25,387 nt of DNA from DATDRS01 sp035291605 (GCA_035291605.1 DATDRS010000189.1:1-25387); one strand, 5' to 3'. Numbered from the stretch's first letter, positions 6,919 to 14,642 are shown. Numbers and translations are program-made. Notes: generated by a model from the letters alone, not told the origin.

Positions 6919-7896
6919 TCACCAGGCAAAAGACTCTGGGGCTTCGCCCCCCGGCCCCGGCCAAATCTCATCTAACTTCTTCAGCGTCTCGTCCCCCAGC
7001 TTGATTTCGATGGTGCGGAGCGAGCCGTCGAGTTGCTCCAGCGTGCGCGGACCGATGATCGGGGCGGTGACATCCGGGTTACACAAGAGCCACGTCAGCG
7101 CCACATCCGCCGGCGGCTCGCCCAATCTGCGGCACAGGGCTTCGTACTTCTTTAACTGCGGGAGGTGCGCTTTGATTTGTTTCTGCCGTTCCGCATTGGC
7201 GCGGCGGCCCTCCGTGACTTTCTTCAACGCGCCGCCCAGCAACCCGCCTGCGAGCGGGCTATACGTAATCACGCCCAACCCGTAACTGCGGCACGCCGGC
7301 AAAACTTCCATCTCGACCATGCGGTCTTTGAGGTTGTAGAGGCACTGCTCCGAAACCAGGCCCATGAAATGCCTGTCCTCCGCGAGACTCTGCGCCTGCG
7401 CGATGTGCCAGCCCGCGAAGTTGCTGCTCCCCACATAGAGTACCTTGCCCTGTTGCACCAGCACGTCCATCGCCTGCCAGATTTCTTCCCAGGGGGCGCT
7501 TCGGTCAACGTGGTGCATTTGATAAAGGTCAATGTGGTCGGTCCGCATGCGGCGCAAACTCTCCTCGCACGCGCGGCGAAGGTATAAGGCGGAGAGGCGC
7601 GACTCATTCGGCCACTCGCCCATGCGCCCGTAGGCTTTCGTGGCGATGACTACTTTCTCACGTCTACCCCCTCCCTGCGCGAACCAGCCGCCCACGATTT
7701 GCTCCGTGATGCCCTCGCCCAGTTTCCCCCCATAGACATTGGCGGTGTCGAAGAAGTTGATGCCCACCTCCAGCGCCCGGTCCATGATGGCGAAGCTATC
7801 TTCTTCGTTGGTGAGCGGCCCGAAATTCATCGTGCCCAGGCACAGGCGGCTCACTTTTAATCCTGTGCGTCCGAGTTGAGCGTATTCCATTTTCAT
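6919..7896 (-). CDS. Aldo/keto reductase
   Basis: This is an NADPH-dependent (beta/alpha)8-barrel oxidoreductase, 325 residues, of the YajO/Tas-like branch. It opens with the usual LGRTGLKVSRLCLGTM (about 8-23). The catalytic tetrad is complete: D50 and Y55 (FFDTANVYG), K87 (ATKAYG) and H128 (YQMHH). The cofactor-binding GSSNFAGW and the late IIGPRTLEQL are present. ACAGGAG precedes two in-frame ATGs. The first (7896) has a tight three-base spacer and the second (7890) a nine-base spacer, so the true start may be 7890. The last codons before the stop lie over a GGGGC/GCCCC hairpin (6938-6950), so the extreme C-terminus is unusual. Substrate is unknown. It is downstream of the saccharopine-dehydrogenase-like gene, and the two could be cotranscribed. 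Confidence 0.93.
   Translation of the reverse strand: MKMEYAQLGRTGLKVSRLCLGTMNFGPLTNEEDSFAIMDRALEVGINFFDTANVYGGKLGEGITEQIVGGWFAQGGGRREKVVIATKAYGRMGEWPNESRLSALYLRRACEESLRRMRTDHIDLYQMHHVDRSAPWEEIWQAMDVLVQQGKVLYVGSSNFAGWHIAQAQSLAEDRHFMGLVSEQCLYNLKDRMVEMEVLPACRSYGLGVITYSPLAGGLLGGALKKVTEGRRANAERQKQIKAHLPQLKKYEALCRRLGEPPADVALTWLLCNPDVTAPIIGPRTLEQLDGSLRTIEIKLGDETLKKLDEIWPGPGGEAPESFAW
6938..6950 (-). terminator. GC hairpin overlapping the end of the aldo/keto reductase gene
   Basis: On the minus strand GGGGC-GAA-GCCCC is followed by AGAGTCTTTT. The hairpin lies inside the last codons of the gene, and a short T-run comes right after it. This could be an intrinsic terminator, but its position before the stop codon is atypical. 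Confidence 0.35.
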
Positions 7897-7945
7897 CGTC
7901 TCCTGTTTCGAATTTGCGGAGGCGCGAAGGAGCTGGGGTTAGGGA

Positions 7946-7987
7946 GACTCTCCTCTGCTCCCCGCCCCTTGCTCCCCTGCCTCATTG
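7946..7987. repeat. Heptamer-phased C/T-rich tract
   Basis: Six 7-base units lie in the 97-bp gap between the saccharopine-dehydrogenase-like gene and the aldo/keto reductase, such as CTCTGCT and CCTTGCT. Similar units occur at 16633-16667. An AGGAG/CTCCT pair on the 7929-7953 side could fold back. Confidence 0.5.
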
Positions 7988-7993
7988 ACAGCC

Positions 7994-9199
7994 TCACATC
8001 TCCTTTATTCCGTACGGAAAATCATAAGCGGGCATCAATTCCAGGAACGGGTCAGGGTCAAAGGCTTCCGGCCCCAGCACGCCGCTCCCGCGCCACACGC
8101 CGGTTTCCAGCAGCTCCATGGCGATGACGGGGTTGACCGCCGTCTGCCAGACGACGGCTTGCACGCCGTATTTCTTCATGCACGTTGCGTTGTCGGCGAC
8201 TTGATACAGATAAACCTCGCGGGGCCTGCCCTCCTTCATCCCCTTCACCCAGGTCCCGGCGCAGGTCTTGCCAACCATGCGGTCGCCCAGGCGGGCCGGG
8301 TCGGGGAGGCAGGCGGCCACCACGTCGCGCGGCGCGACTGGCACGCCTTTGACTTTGATCGGCTCCTTGTTGTCGAGGCCGAGCAGGTGCAGCGTCCTGA
8401 GCACGTTGATGAATTGGACGCCAAGCCCGTATTTGAACGTGACGCGCTTGCATTTGACCCAGCGCGGGATCAACAGGACTTCCTCGTGCTCGACGTTGAC
8501 GCACTCGACCGGCCCGATGCCCCCCGGGAAGTCGAAGGTCTCCGGCTCAGAGAAAGTCTCAGTCGTGAACCAGCCCCGCGCCTTTTCCCAGATGACGGGC
8601 GGGTTCAGGCACTCCTCGATAGTCGTCCAGATCGAGAAAGTGGGGGCGAACGCGTAGCCGCGCACCTCGATGTTCGAGCCGTCGCGCACGCCGATCTCGT
8701 CAATCTCGTCGAAGAGGTGTTTCTCGGCGTGTTTGGCGAAGACATCGGACAACCCCGGCTCGACGCCGATCCCGGCCAGGGCTAGCAATCCCTTCTTCGC
8801 CCATTTCTCGGCGCGCTCAAACTGATAGTCGCCGAGTTTCACGCCGCATTCCTGGTAGGGGCGCGTCGGGTGCGGCTGCGAGAGGGTCATCGCCATATCC
8901 AGATAGAGGCAGCCGCACTGATAGGCGGCGTCGAAGATTTTCTCGTTGAACACGGGGTCAACCGCGTTCATGATCAGGTCCACCTTGTGCTTTTTCGCCA
9001 GCGCGGCAATCTGCTGTCTGTCGCCGGCGTCAACCCATTCCACCGGGAACTGGCGCGGCGCGCCGAGTTTGCGGCGCACCTGGCGCGCGCGTTTGACGTT
9101 GTAATCCGCCAGGACCATCTTTTCCAGCCAGGGACGGTTCTGGGCGATCACGGCCATCGCCTCGCCCACGCCCCCCACGCCAACCAGTAAGACCTTCAT
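7994..9199 (-). CDS. Saccharopine-dehydrogenase-family oxidoreductase (carboxynorspermidine-dehydrogenase-like)
   Basis: This NAD(P)-dependent enzyme of the Lys9/saccharopine dehydrogenase family (401 residues) joins or splits an amino acid and an aldehyde via a C-N bond. The Rossmann motif GVGGVG is at residues 7-12, followed by VLADYNVKRA at about 29-38 (cofactor ribose end). DLIMNAVDP and GVEPGLSDVFA are family-typical. The C-terminal part, with CAGTWVKGMKEG and EAFDPDPFLELMP, resembles carboxynorspermidine dehydrogenases as I recall them; I could not run an alignment. GGAG seven bases before the ATG at 9199 fixes the start, so a longer reading to 9490 is rejected because it runs into potD. 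It has its own promoter at 9312-9340. Proximity to the polyamine importer fits a polyamine role, but lysine metabolism is equally possible. Confidence 0.88.
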   Translation of the reverse strand: MKVLLVGVGGVGEAMAVIAQNRPWLEKMVLADYNVKRARQVRRKLGAPRQFPVEWVDAGDRQQIAALAKKHKVDLIMNAVDPVFNEKIFDAAYQCGCLYLDMAMTLSQPHPTRPYQECGVKLGDYQFERAEKWAKKGLLALAGIGVEPGLSDVFAKHAEKHLFDEIDEIGVRDGSNIEVRGYAFAPTFSIWTTIEECLNPPVIWEKARGWFTTETFSEPETFDFPGGIGPVECVNVEHEEVLLIPRWVKCKRVTFKYGLGVQFINVLRTLHLLGLDNKEPIKVKGVPVAPRDVVAACLPDPARLGDRMVGKTCAGTWVKGMKEGRPREVYLYQVADNATCMKKYGVQAVVWQTAVNPVIAMELLETGVWRGSGVLGPEAFDPDPFLELMPAYDFPYGIKEM

Positions 9200-9311
9200 G
9201 CGAAGCTCCTTTGAATCACCGAGACACTGAATGGAATGAGGCCGCTGAGGATAGCTCATTGACCAGTTTGGCGGCAGCGACGGGAGCGCTCCTTGCGTCG
9301 CTTCAAGGCTG

Positions 9312-9340
9312 AGTATAGCCACGAACTCCCACTGCGCCAA
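9312..9340 (-). promoter_or_regulatory. Promoter of the saccharopine-dehydrogenase-like gene
   Basis: On the minus strand TTGGCG (9340-9335) and TATACT (9317-9312) are spaced by exactly 17 bases, a good housekeeping-sigma match. Initiation near 9305 would leave a leader of about 105 bases. A perfect 34-bp palindrome ends four bases upstream of the -35 box. Confidence 0.7.
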
Positions 9341-9343
9341 ACG

Positions 9344-9377
9344 AACAGGGGGCGCGGCCATGGCCGCGCCCCCTGTT
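9344..9377. terminator. Perfect 34-bp palindrome after potD; terminator and/or operator
   Basis: Each half is 17 bases; the left half begins AACAGGGGGCGC and the right half is its exact complement. It starts about 40 bases past the potD stop. It could fold as a very stable hairpin ending the pot operon, followed on the minus strand by a weak CGTTT. It also abuts the next gene's -35 box, so a DNA-binding site is possible. Confidence 0.6.
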
Positions 9378-9416
9378 GGGTGGGGCGTCTGCAAGGAGGA
9401 AAAGCGCGGGGGCGGG

Positions 9417-10559
9417 CTAGCCGCCGACGGCGGCCTTGATCTCCGTCCACACGCGGTCGTACAGTTCCAGCGCGTCGCCGACGTCCTCAATCCACTGCAG
9501 TTGGGAGAAGACCTCCGGCGGCGGATAGATGGCGGGATCGTTCAGCATCTCCGCGTCAATATGGGCTTTGGCGGCTTCATTGGGCGTGCCGTAACCTACG
9601 AACATGGCGTTCTGCGCTGCGCGCTCCGCGTCGTGCACGTAGTTCATGAAGACGTGGGCGGTGTACACGTTGGGCGCGCCTTCCGGGATGGCCATGTTGT
9701 CCTGCCAGATGGTGCACCCCTCGCTCGGGATCACATACACAATGCCCTCGCGCCCGCCGGTTGCGGGATCGCCCGCGAGGATAGCGTCGCCCGTCCAGAT
9801 GTGACCGATGACCGTTTCGCCCTGCACGATCAGATCGTCGTTCGTCTGGCTGTCGTAGGCCTTGACGCATTTCTGCCCCTGCTCGATCAGCACTTGCTTG
9901 GCTGCCTCAAGATGGGCCGGGTCGGTGTCGTTGATGGGATAGCCGAGGTACATGAGCGCCGCGCCGATGGTCTCGCGCTCGTCGTCCAACATGCTGATTT
10001 TGCCGCAGGCCTCCGGGCCAGCCTCGAACACCAGCTTCCACGTCGGCTCGGGATCGGGAATCACGTTGGTGTCCACGGCCAAGCCGGACGTGCCCCAGAA
10101 GTACGGGACGATGTACTTCTGCTCGGGGTCGAAGTACTGCCCCACGTGCGCCTTGCCCATGTTCTTATAGTTGGGGATCAGGCTGTAGTCCAGCGGCATG
10201 AGCATCTCTTCACTGATCAGGATCTGGACCATGTAGTCCGAGGGCACGATGATGTCGTAGCCCACGCCGCCCGCCTGCAGCGTTGCCAGCAGCGTTTCGT
10301 TGGAGTCGAAGTTGGTCTCGACGACCTTCACGCCGCAATCCTTCTCGAACTGCTCTTTGAGGGCCGGGTCAATGTATTCCACCCAGGTGTAGAGCTGCAA
10401 TTCTTTGGACAACTTGCTTTGGTCGCCGCACGGGTTGTCGCCGGTGGGGGCGACGACGGCGGGGGGCTCCGTCGGCGGGACGGGCGTGGCCGCCGGCTGA
10501 CAGGCTGCCAGCAGCAGGGCCAAGGCGATCAGGCTGTAGAGCAATTTCCGTGTCATCAT
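9417..10559 (-). CDS. potD: Spermidine/putrescine-binding lipoprotein PotD
   Basis: This is the extracellular solute-binding subunit of the polyamine ABC importer, 380 residues. A lipoprotein signal (MMTRKL, hydrophobic core, lipobox LLAAC with Cys20) is followed by a proline-rich linker. The binding domain opens with LYTWVEYIDPALKEQFEKDC and continues with SNETLLATLQAGGVGYDIIV, the PotD pattern; LSKELQ precedes it. GGAGG six bases before the first ATG at 10559 supports the start. A longer open frame to 10751 is rejected because it overlaps potC. It is the last gene of potA-potB-potC-potD, and the 62-bp gap from potC may allow extra binding-protein expression. Lipidation would need Lgt, and an atypical lgt-like gene lies at 13839. 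Whether it prefers spermidine or putrescine cannot be told. Confidence 0.95.
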   Translation of the reverse strand: MMTRKLLYSLIALALLLAACQPAATPVPPTEPPAVVAPTGDNPCGDQSKLSKELQLYTWVEYIDPALKEQFEKDCGVKVVETNFDSNETLLATLQAGGVGYDIIVPSDYMVQILISEEMLMPLDYSLIPNYKNMGKAHVGQYFDPEQKYIVPYFWGTSGLAVDTNVIPDPEPTWKLVFEAGPEACGKISMLDDERETIGAALMYLGYPINDTDPAHLEAAKQVLIEQGQKCVKAYDSQTNDDLIVQGETVIGHIWTGDAILAGDPATGGREGIVYVIPSEGCTIWQDNMAIPEGAPNVYTAHVFMNYVHDAERAAQNAMFVGYGTPNEAAKAHIDAEMLNDPAIYPPPEVFSQLQWIEDVGDALELYDRVWTEIKAAVGG

Positions 10560-10621
10560 ATTTCTCCTCCGAATTCGTAAAGTTTGGCGCCAGGCGCTGA
10601 AAAGAGTAAAGCACAGATTCC

Positions 10622-11752
10622 TTATACGAGCAACAGGATGGCCGAAATGTAAGCTGCCCCGCCCGCGGCGAGCAGGGAAAAAACGGCCAGCAGGCGCCCG
10701 GCCGGGTTGGCTTCCTGCAGGTCGCTCCGCCAGCGGGGGAGGGCGCGCCACAGCCAGGCGACCGGGACCAGGAGCAGCAGCCGGAACAACACCCCCCCGA
10801 GGGCCGCCTCACCGCCGCCGAGCAGTGTGATCAAATTGCGGAGGGTGTAGCCCATGAGGCCTAACACCCCGCCGATCCCCATCGCGCGGGTGAAGAGGGG
10901 CACGCCTCCTTGCGCCGTGAGCGAGAGCAGCACCAGGCCGATAGAGCCCACCAGCAGCGCAGTAGAGAGGGCGTTAATCTCCGGCGTGACGCCGCGCCGC
11001 ACCAGGCTGTAGATGTAAAGCGGCATGGTCTGCGACCCCACGCCTTTGGTGAAGGCCGTGATGAGGTAGTCGTCGAGCGAGAGGGTAAACGCCATGAGCG
11101 CGCCGCCGATGATACCCGGCATGAGCAGGGGCAGCGTCACGCGACGGAAGGTGAGCCATTCGTCGGCGCCGAGGTCCTGCGCGGCCTCTTCCAGCGTCCG
11201 GTCAAAATCCGCCAGGCGCGCGCGGACGATGATATACACGAAGGGGATGTCGAAGGCGATGTGGGAAATGGTGATGGTGTGCAGGCCGGTCGTGGCGCGA
11301 TAGCGGGTGAGCGTTTCGAGGAAGGGAAAGAGGGCCTGGTTGAAGAACAGCAGGAGCGAGATGCCCATGACGATTTCGGGAATGACGATGGGCAGGTACA
11401 GGTTCGCGTCGAAGGCGGTGCGCAGGCGGAAGCGGTGACGATCCATCGCCAGCGCGGTCATGGTGCCGATGACGGTGGCGGCGACCGTGACGATGAGGCC
11501 GATGACGAGGCTGTTGCGCGCCGACGCCAGCAGCTCGTCGTTGGCCGCGAGTTTGAGGTACCACTCGGTGGAAAAGCCGGTGAACACGGCGACGGAGCGC
11601 GTGTCATTGAAGGAGAAAATGATGAGGATGGCGACGGGCAGGTAGAGAAAACCGAACACCAGCGCCGCGTTGGCGCCGAACGCCCAGCGCCCGAGCCGGA
11701 CGCGTGAGGCGGCGCGGGTTGGCGCAGAGGCGACCAGCGTTTCGGTCGTCAT
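10622..11752 (-). CDS. potC: Polyamine ABC permease PotC with C-terminal extension
   Basis: This is one of two membrane permeases of the importer. The core, about residues 25-285, has six predicted membrane segments and the EAA loop EEAAQDLGADEWLTFRRVTL (188-207) that docks on PotA. It ends with the usual SLDDYLITAFTKGVG region (225-239) and a last helix near 262-280. Typical PotC proteins stop there (about 260-280 residues), but this one has 376. The added 90 or so residues carry two or three further hydrophobic segments (about 291-311, 318-336, 354-376). Its ATG overlaps the potB stop (ATGA), so translation is coupled. There is no sign of a frameshift or gene fusion junction. The extension's role is unknown. 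Confidence 0.93.
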   Translation of the reverse strand: MTTETLVASAPTRAASRVRLGRWAFGANAALVFGFLYLPVAILIIFSFNDTRSVAVFTGFSTEWYLKLAANDELLASARNSLVIGLIVTVAATVIGTMTALAMDRHRFRLRTAFDANLYLPIVIPEIVMGISLLLFFNQALFPFLETLTRYRATTGLHTITISHIAFDIPFVYIIVRARLADFDRTLEEAAQDLGADEWLTFRRVTLPLLMPGIIGGALMAFTLSLDDYLITAFTKGVGSQTMPLYIYSLVRRGVTPEINALSTALLVGSIGLVLLSLTAQGGVPLFTRAMGIGGVLGLMGYTLRNLITLLGGGEAALGGVLFRLLLLVPVAWLWRALPRWRSDLQEANPAGRLLAVFSLLAAGGAAYISAILLLV

Positions 11753-12618
11753 AGGGTCCGCCGCTCCTCGCCGCCGAAGCGGAACTGGGCGATCACGCCG
11801 ATGAGCACTAACAGCATCAAGACGAGCGAGATCGCGGAGCCGAAAGGCCAGTTGCGCGCCACGCCAAACTGGCGGTTGATGAGCGTGGCGATCATTTCGA
11901 CTTTGCCGCCGCCCATGATGTCGGGCGTGATGAACGCGCCCACCACCGGCACAAAGGTGAGCACGAAGGCCGCGATGACGCCGGGCAGCGTCATGGGCAA
12001 CATGACGCGCAGAAAGGCGCGCGCCTGATTCGCGCCCAGGTCGGACGCGGCTTCCATGAGCGCGAAGTCGAACTTTTCAATCGAGGCGTACATGGGCAGG
12101 ACGGCGAAGGGCAGGTAGCCGTAGACCAGCCCCACGATGACGGCGAACTCGTTGAAGAGCAGGTCGAGCGGCCCCGGGATCAACCCGGCGCCGATCAGGA
12201 GAGAGTTGATCAGGCCCTCCGCGCCGAGCACTTGTTTGAGGGCGTAGGTCCGCACGAGGAAGTTCGTCCAGAACGGGATCATCACCAGCAGCAGGAGCGC
12301 GTCGCGCCAGCGCGGGTGGCGTTGGGAGATGAAATAGGCCAGCGGGTAGCCGAAGAGGAGGCAGATCGCGGTGACGATGAACGCAATGCGGACGGAATTG
12401 GCGAAGATGCCGAGGTAGAGCGCGTCAAAGAAGTCAATGTAATTCTCGAGGGTGAAGACGGGCGGCCATTTGATGCTGCCCGCGCGCCCACGCTCGACAA
12501 AACTGATGAACAGGACGATGACCAGCGGCAGGTTGAAGAACAGGAGCAGCCACCCTGCGCCGGGGGCAAGCAGCCCCCCCAGTTGCCAGCGCGATCCTCT
12601 GCGAGCCGTTTCGGTCAT
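11749..12618 (-). CDS. potB: Polyamine ABC permease PotB
   Basis: This is the second membrane permease of the importer, 289 residues, the usual PotB length. It has an N-terminal membrane segment (about 13-40), a core of hydrophobic segments from about 75, and the EAA loop MEAASDLGANQARAFLRVML (188-207). FWTNFLVRTYA (116-126) and VVGAFITPDIMGG (225-237) are characteristic of PotB. The ATG at 12618 has GGAG eight bases upstream, within the end of potA, and lies four bases past the potA stop. A longer frame to 12822 is rejected because it overlaps potA and reads as compositional noise. Transcribed with potA, potC and potD. Confidence 0.95.
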   Translation of the reverse strand: MTETARRGSRWQLGGLLAPGAGWLLLFFNLPLVIVLFISFVERGRAGSIKWPPVFTLENYIDFFDALYLGIFANSVRIAFIVTAICLLFGYPLAYFISQRHPRWRDALLLLVMIPFWTNFLVRTYALKQVLGAEGLINSLLIGAGLIPGPLDLLFNEFAVIVGLVYGYLPFAVLPMYASIEKFDFALMEAASDLGANQARAFLRVMLPMTLPGVIAAFVLTFVPVVGAFITPDIMGGGKVEMIATLINRQFGVARNWPFGSAISLVLMLLVLIGVIAQFRFGGEERRTL

Positions 12619-12622
12619 CGCG

Positions 12623-13729
12623 TCACTCCACCAGCACCTGCGCGCTGTCGGACGTCCATGACGCCCACACCTGCACGCCCGTCGGGCCTTCCAGCGCGGG
12701 CATGCCCACCGGCACCACGTTTTGCTGGCGCACCCGCACGCTGACCGTGGGCGCCAGTTGCACAAAATAGCGCGTGTCGGTGCCCAGGTAGATGCTCTCG
12801 CGCACCTCGCCGGCGAAGGCATTGACGGTGTCGGCCGGGCGGGCGGGCGTGAGGCGGATGCGCTCGGGCCGCACGGCCAGCGTGGCCTTCTGGCCGTGCG
12901 TCACGCCCGCCGGGGCGTGAGCGATGATCGTCAACCCGCCGACCTCGAACTCCACTTCGCCGCCGTTCACGGCGCGCACCGTGCCGTCAATGAAATTCGT
13001 TTCGCCGATGAAGTCGGCTACAAAGCGCGAGTTAGGCTCCTCGTAAATCTCCGCCGCCGCCCCCACCTGCCGCACCACGCCCTGGCTCATCACCGCGATG
13101 CGATCGCTCATTGTCAGCGCTTCTTCCTGGTCGTGCGTGACGTAGATGAAGGTGATGCCGACTTCGCGCTGGAGCGTCTTGAGCTCCAGCTGCATCTCTT
13201 TGCGCAGTTTCAGGTCGAGCGCGCCGAGCGGCTCGTCGAGCAGCAGCACTTCGGGGCGGTTGACCAGGGCGCGCGCCAGCGCCACGCGCTGCTGCTGGCC
13301 GCCGGAGAGCTGCTTGGGCCGGCGTTTCTCGTAGCCGGGCAGGCGCACCATCTCCAGCGCCTGCTTTACGCGCGGGCCGATCTCGGCCCTGGGCACGCCT
13401 TTCATCTCGAGGCCGAAGGCCACGTTCTCGCCGATGGCCATGTGCGGGAAGAGCGCGTAGTTCTGGAAGACGGTGTTGACCGGGCGCCGGTAGGGCGGCG
13501 TCTGACCCATCGGGCGATCGTGGATGAAGACCTCGCCGTTGGTGGGCATCTCGAACCCGGCGATCATGCGCAGGCTGGTAGTTTTGCCGCAGCCCGAGGG
13601 GCCGAGCATGGAGAAAAACTCGCCGTCGCGGATTTGCATGGTCACGTGGTTGACGGCGACGACCTCTTCGCCGGACGGGCCGGGAAACCGTTTGCTGACG
13701 TTGCGCAGTTCGACCGCGAATTCAGGCAT
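12623..13729 (-). CDS. potA: Polyamine ABC transporter ATPase PotA
   Basis: This is the ATP-hydrolysing subunit of the polyamine importer, 368 residues, acting as a dimer on the cytoplasmic face under PotB/PotC. All ABC motifs are intact: Walker A GPSGCGKTT (43-51), Q-loop Gln89, signature LSGGQ (141-145), Walker B VLLLDEP (161-167), D-loop near 169-172, and His199. A TOBE-type regulatory domain fills the C-terminal third (about 285-368). AAGGA eight bases upstream supports the start. As first gene of the operon it follows the promoter at 13760-13788. The binding protein and permeases downstream make polyamines the most likely substrate. Confidence 0.96.
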   Translation of the reverse strand: MPEFAVELRNVSKRFPGPSGEEVVAVNHVTMQIRDGEFFSMLGPSGCGKTTSLRMIAGFEMPTNGEVFIHDRPMGQTPPYRRPVNTVFQNYALFPHMAIGENVAFGLEMKGVPRAEIGPRVKQALEMVRLPGYEKRRPKQLSGGQQQRVALARALVNRPEVLLLDEPLGALDLKLRKEMQLELKTLQREVGITFIYVTHDQEEALTMSDRIAVMSQGVVRQVGAAAEIYEEPNSRFVADFIGETNFIDGTVRAVNGGEVEFEVGGLTIIAHAPAGVTHGQKATLAVRPERIRLTPARPADTVNAFAGEVRESIYLGTDTRYFVQLAPTVSVRVRQQNVVPVGMPALEGPTGVQVWASWTSDSAQVLVE

Positions 13730-13759
13730 GCAATTCGTCCTTGTGGTGGGGATGGCTGT

Positions 13760-13788
13760 ATTCTATGGGTTTTGGGGAAGGCCGTCAA
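13760..13788 (-). promoter_or_regulatory. Promoter of the pot operon
   Basis: On the minus strand TTGACG (13788-13783) and TAGAAT (13765-13760) are separated by 17 bases. Initiation near 13753 leaves a leader of about 23 bases before the potA Shine-Dalgarno and ATG. The -10 hexamer is the same as that of the moaA promoter. Confidence 0.75.
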
Positions 13789-13832
13789 ACAGAGCGCCGC
13801 CGGGGGAGTAGCCTGTTCCGCCTGCTTTAGCC

Positions 13833-13838
13833 TATAAT
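13833..13838 (+). promoter_or_regulatory. TATAAT box touching the lgt-like start codon
   Basis: A consensus -10 hexamer ends one base before the ATG at 13839. Transcription would start near 13845, inside the reading frame, which suggests a leaderless message starting at a GTG (13848) or another start upstream. No good -35 box is seen. Confidence 0.4.
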
Positions 13839-14642
13839 ATGCGCGCCGTGCTCCCCGTTCTCTTCAGCCTGGGTTCGTTCACGTTCTACACCTACACCGT
13901 CCTCATTGATCTGGGCATCGCCGCCGGGTTGGGCTGGCTGTATTTCCGCGCGCCGGAGGATAGGCGTGAACGCTGGCTCGACGCAGGCCTCGCGGCGGCG
14001 GCCGGCGGGCTGGCCGGCGCGCGCCTGCTCTATGCCCTCGTCAACGGCGGCTACTATTTCGGCCACCTGATCGAGATCTTCGAGATCTGGAAAGGCGGCC
14101 TGGCGTGGCCTGGCGCGGTCGGCGGCGGAGTAATGGGCGCATGGGTCTATTGCCGTCGCAAACGTGAACCGCTCGCGCCCCTCCTCGATACGCTGGCTCT
14201 GCCGATTGCCCTGCTGGGGCTGTTGGGGTGGGGGGGATGCCTTGCGGCGAGTTGCGCCTACGGCTTTGAAGTCACGCCCGGCCAACTGCCCGCCTGGCTG
14301 GCTCTCGAAGCCCCGGACATCTACGGCCTCGCGGCGCTGCGCTTTCCTACTCAAGCCCTAGGCCTGGTGTGGAGTCTCATCGCCCTGGGGATCGTCTGGA
14401 CAATGAGAGATCGCCGCTGGCTCGCCGGGGCGCACGGCGCATATGCGCTGAGCCTCGTCGCCCTCGGCGCGTTCTTTCTCAGTTTCACCCGCGCCGACCC
14501 GGCGCCGATTGTAAGTCGCTACCGCCTCGACGTGATCGGCAGCGCGGTGATCCTCGTCGCTTCCAGCGGCGCGTGGGCGTGGCTCGTTTCTCGGGGCAGC
14601 CGCCCCGCTCAACCTCAAACCGAACCGGTTGCAAATGGTTGA
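13839..14642 (+). CDS. lgt: Prolipoprotein diacylglyceryl transferase-like protein (divergent active site)
   Basis: Lgt transfers diacylglycerol from phosphatidylglycerol to the lipobox cysteine of lipoproteins. This 267-residue membrane protein has about seven hydrophobic segments and recognisable Lgt blocks: GARLLYAL (60-67), FEIWKGGLAWPGA (81-93), RFPTQ (168-172), and FTRADP (216-221) near the conserved late arginine. The block that usually reads GRxxNxxNGE is GWGGCLAASCAYG (130-142), and the histidine usual after KGGLAFHGG is Pro91. It may be a divergent Lgt or a homologue with another role. Lipoproteins at 9417 and 22314 show the cell needs the activity. No Shine-Dalgarno precedes the ATG. 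Confidence 0.8.
   Translation: MRAVLPVLFSLGSFTFYTYTVLIDLGIAAGLGWLYFRAPEDRRERWLDAGLAAAAGGLAGARLLYALVNGGYYFGHLIEIFEIWKGGLAWPGAVGGGVMGAWVYCRRKREPLAPLLDTLALPIALLGLLGWGGCLAASCAYGFEVTPGQLPAWLALEAPDIYGLAALRFPTQALGLVWSLIALGIVWTMRDRRWLAGAHGAYALSLVALGAFFLSFTRADPAPIVSRYRLDVIGSAVILVASSGAWAWLVSRGSRPAQPQTEPVANG

Noticed and set aside
6651..6971. A complete 106-residue protein reading
   Set aside because: The first 40 or so residues overlap the aldo/keto reductase gene and low-complexity DNA; only the ALDH-like tail is meaningful, so it is scored as a pseudogene remnant.
9200..9490. N-terminal extension of the saccharopine-dehydrogenase-like protein
   Set aside because: It would run through a promoter, a palindrome and the end of potD; the Rossmann motif starts properly from the ATG at 9199.
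9360..10580. A long plus-strand open frame opposite potD
   Set aside because: It is antisense to a well-supported PotD with lipobox and family motifs; the antisense product has no recognisable domain.
12619..12822. N-terminal extension of PotB
   Set aside because: It overlaps potA in another frame and reads as cysteine/arginine-rich noise; a Shine-Dalgarno supports the start at 12618.
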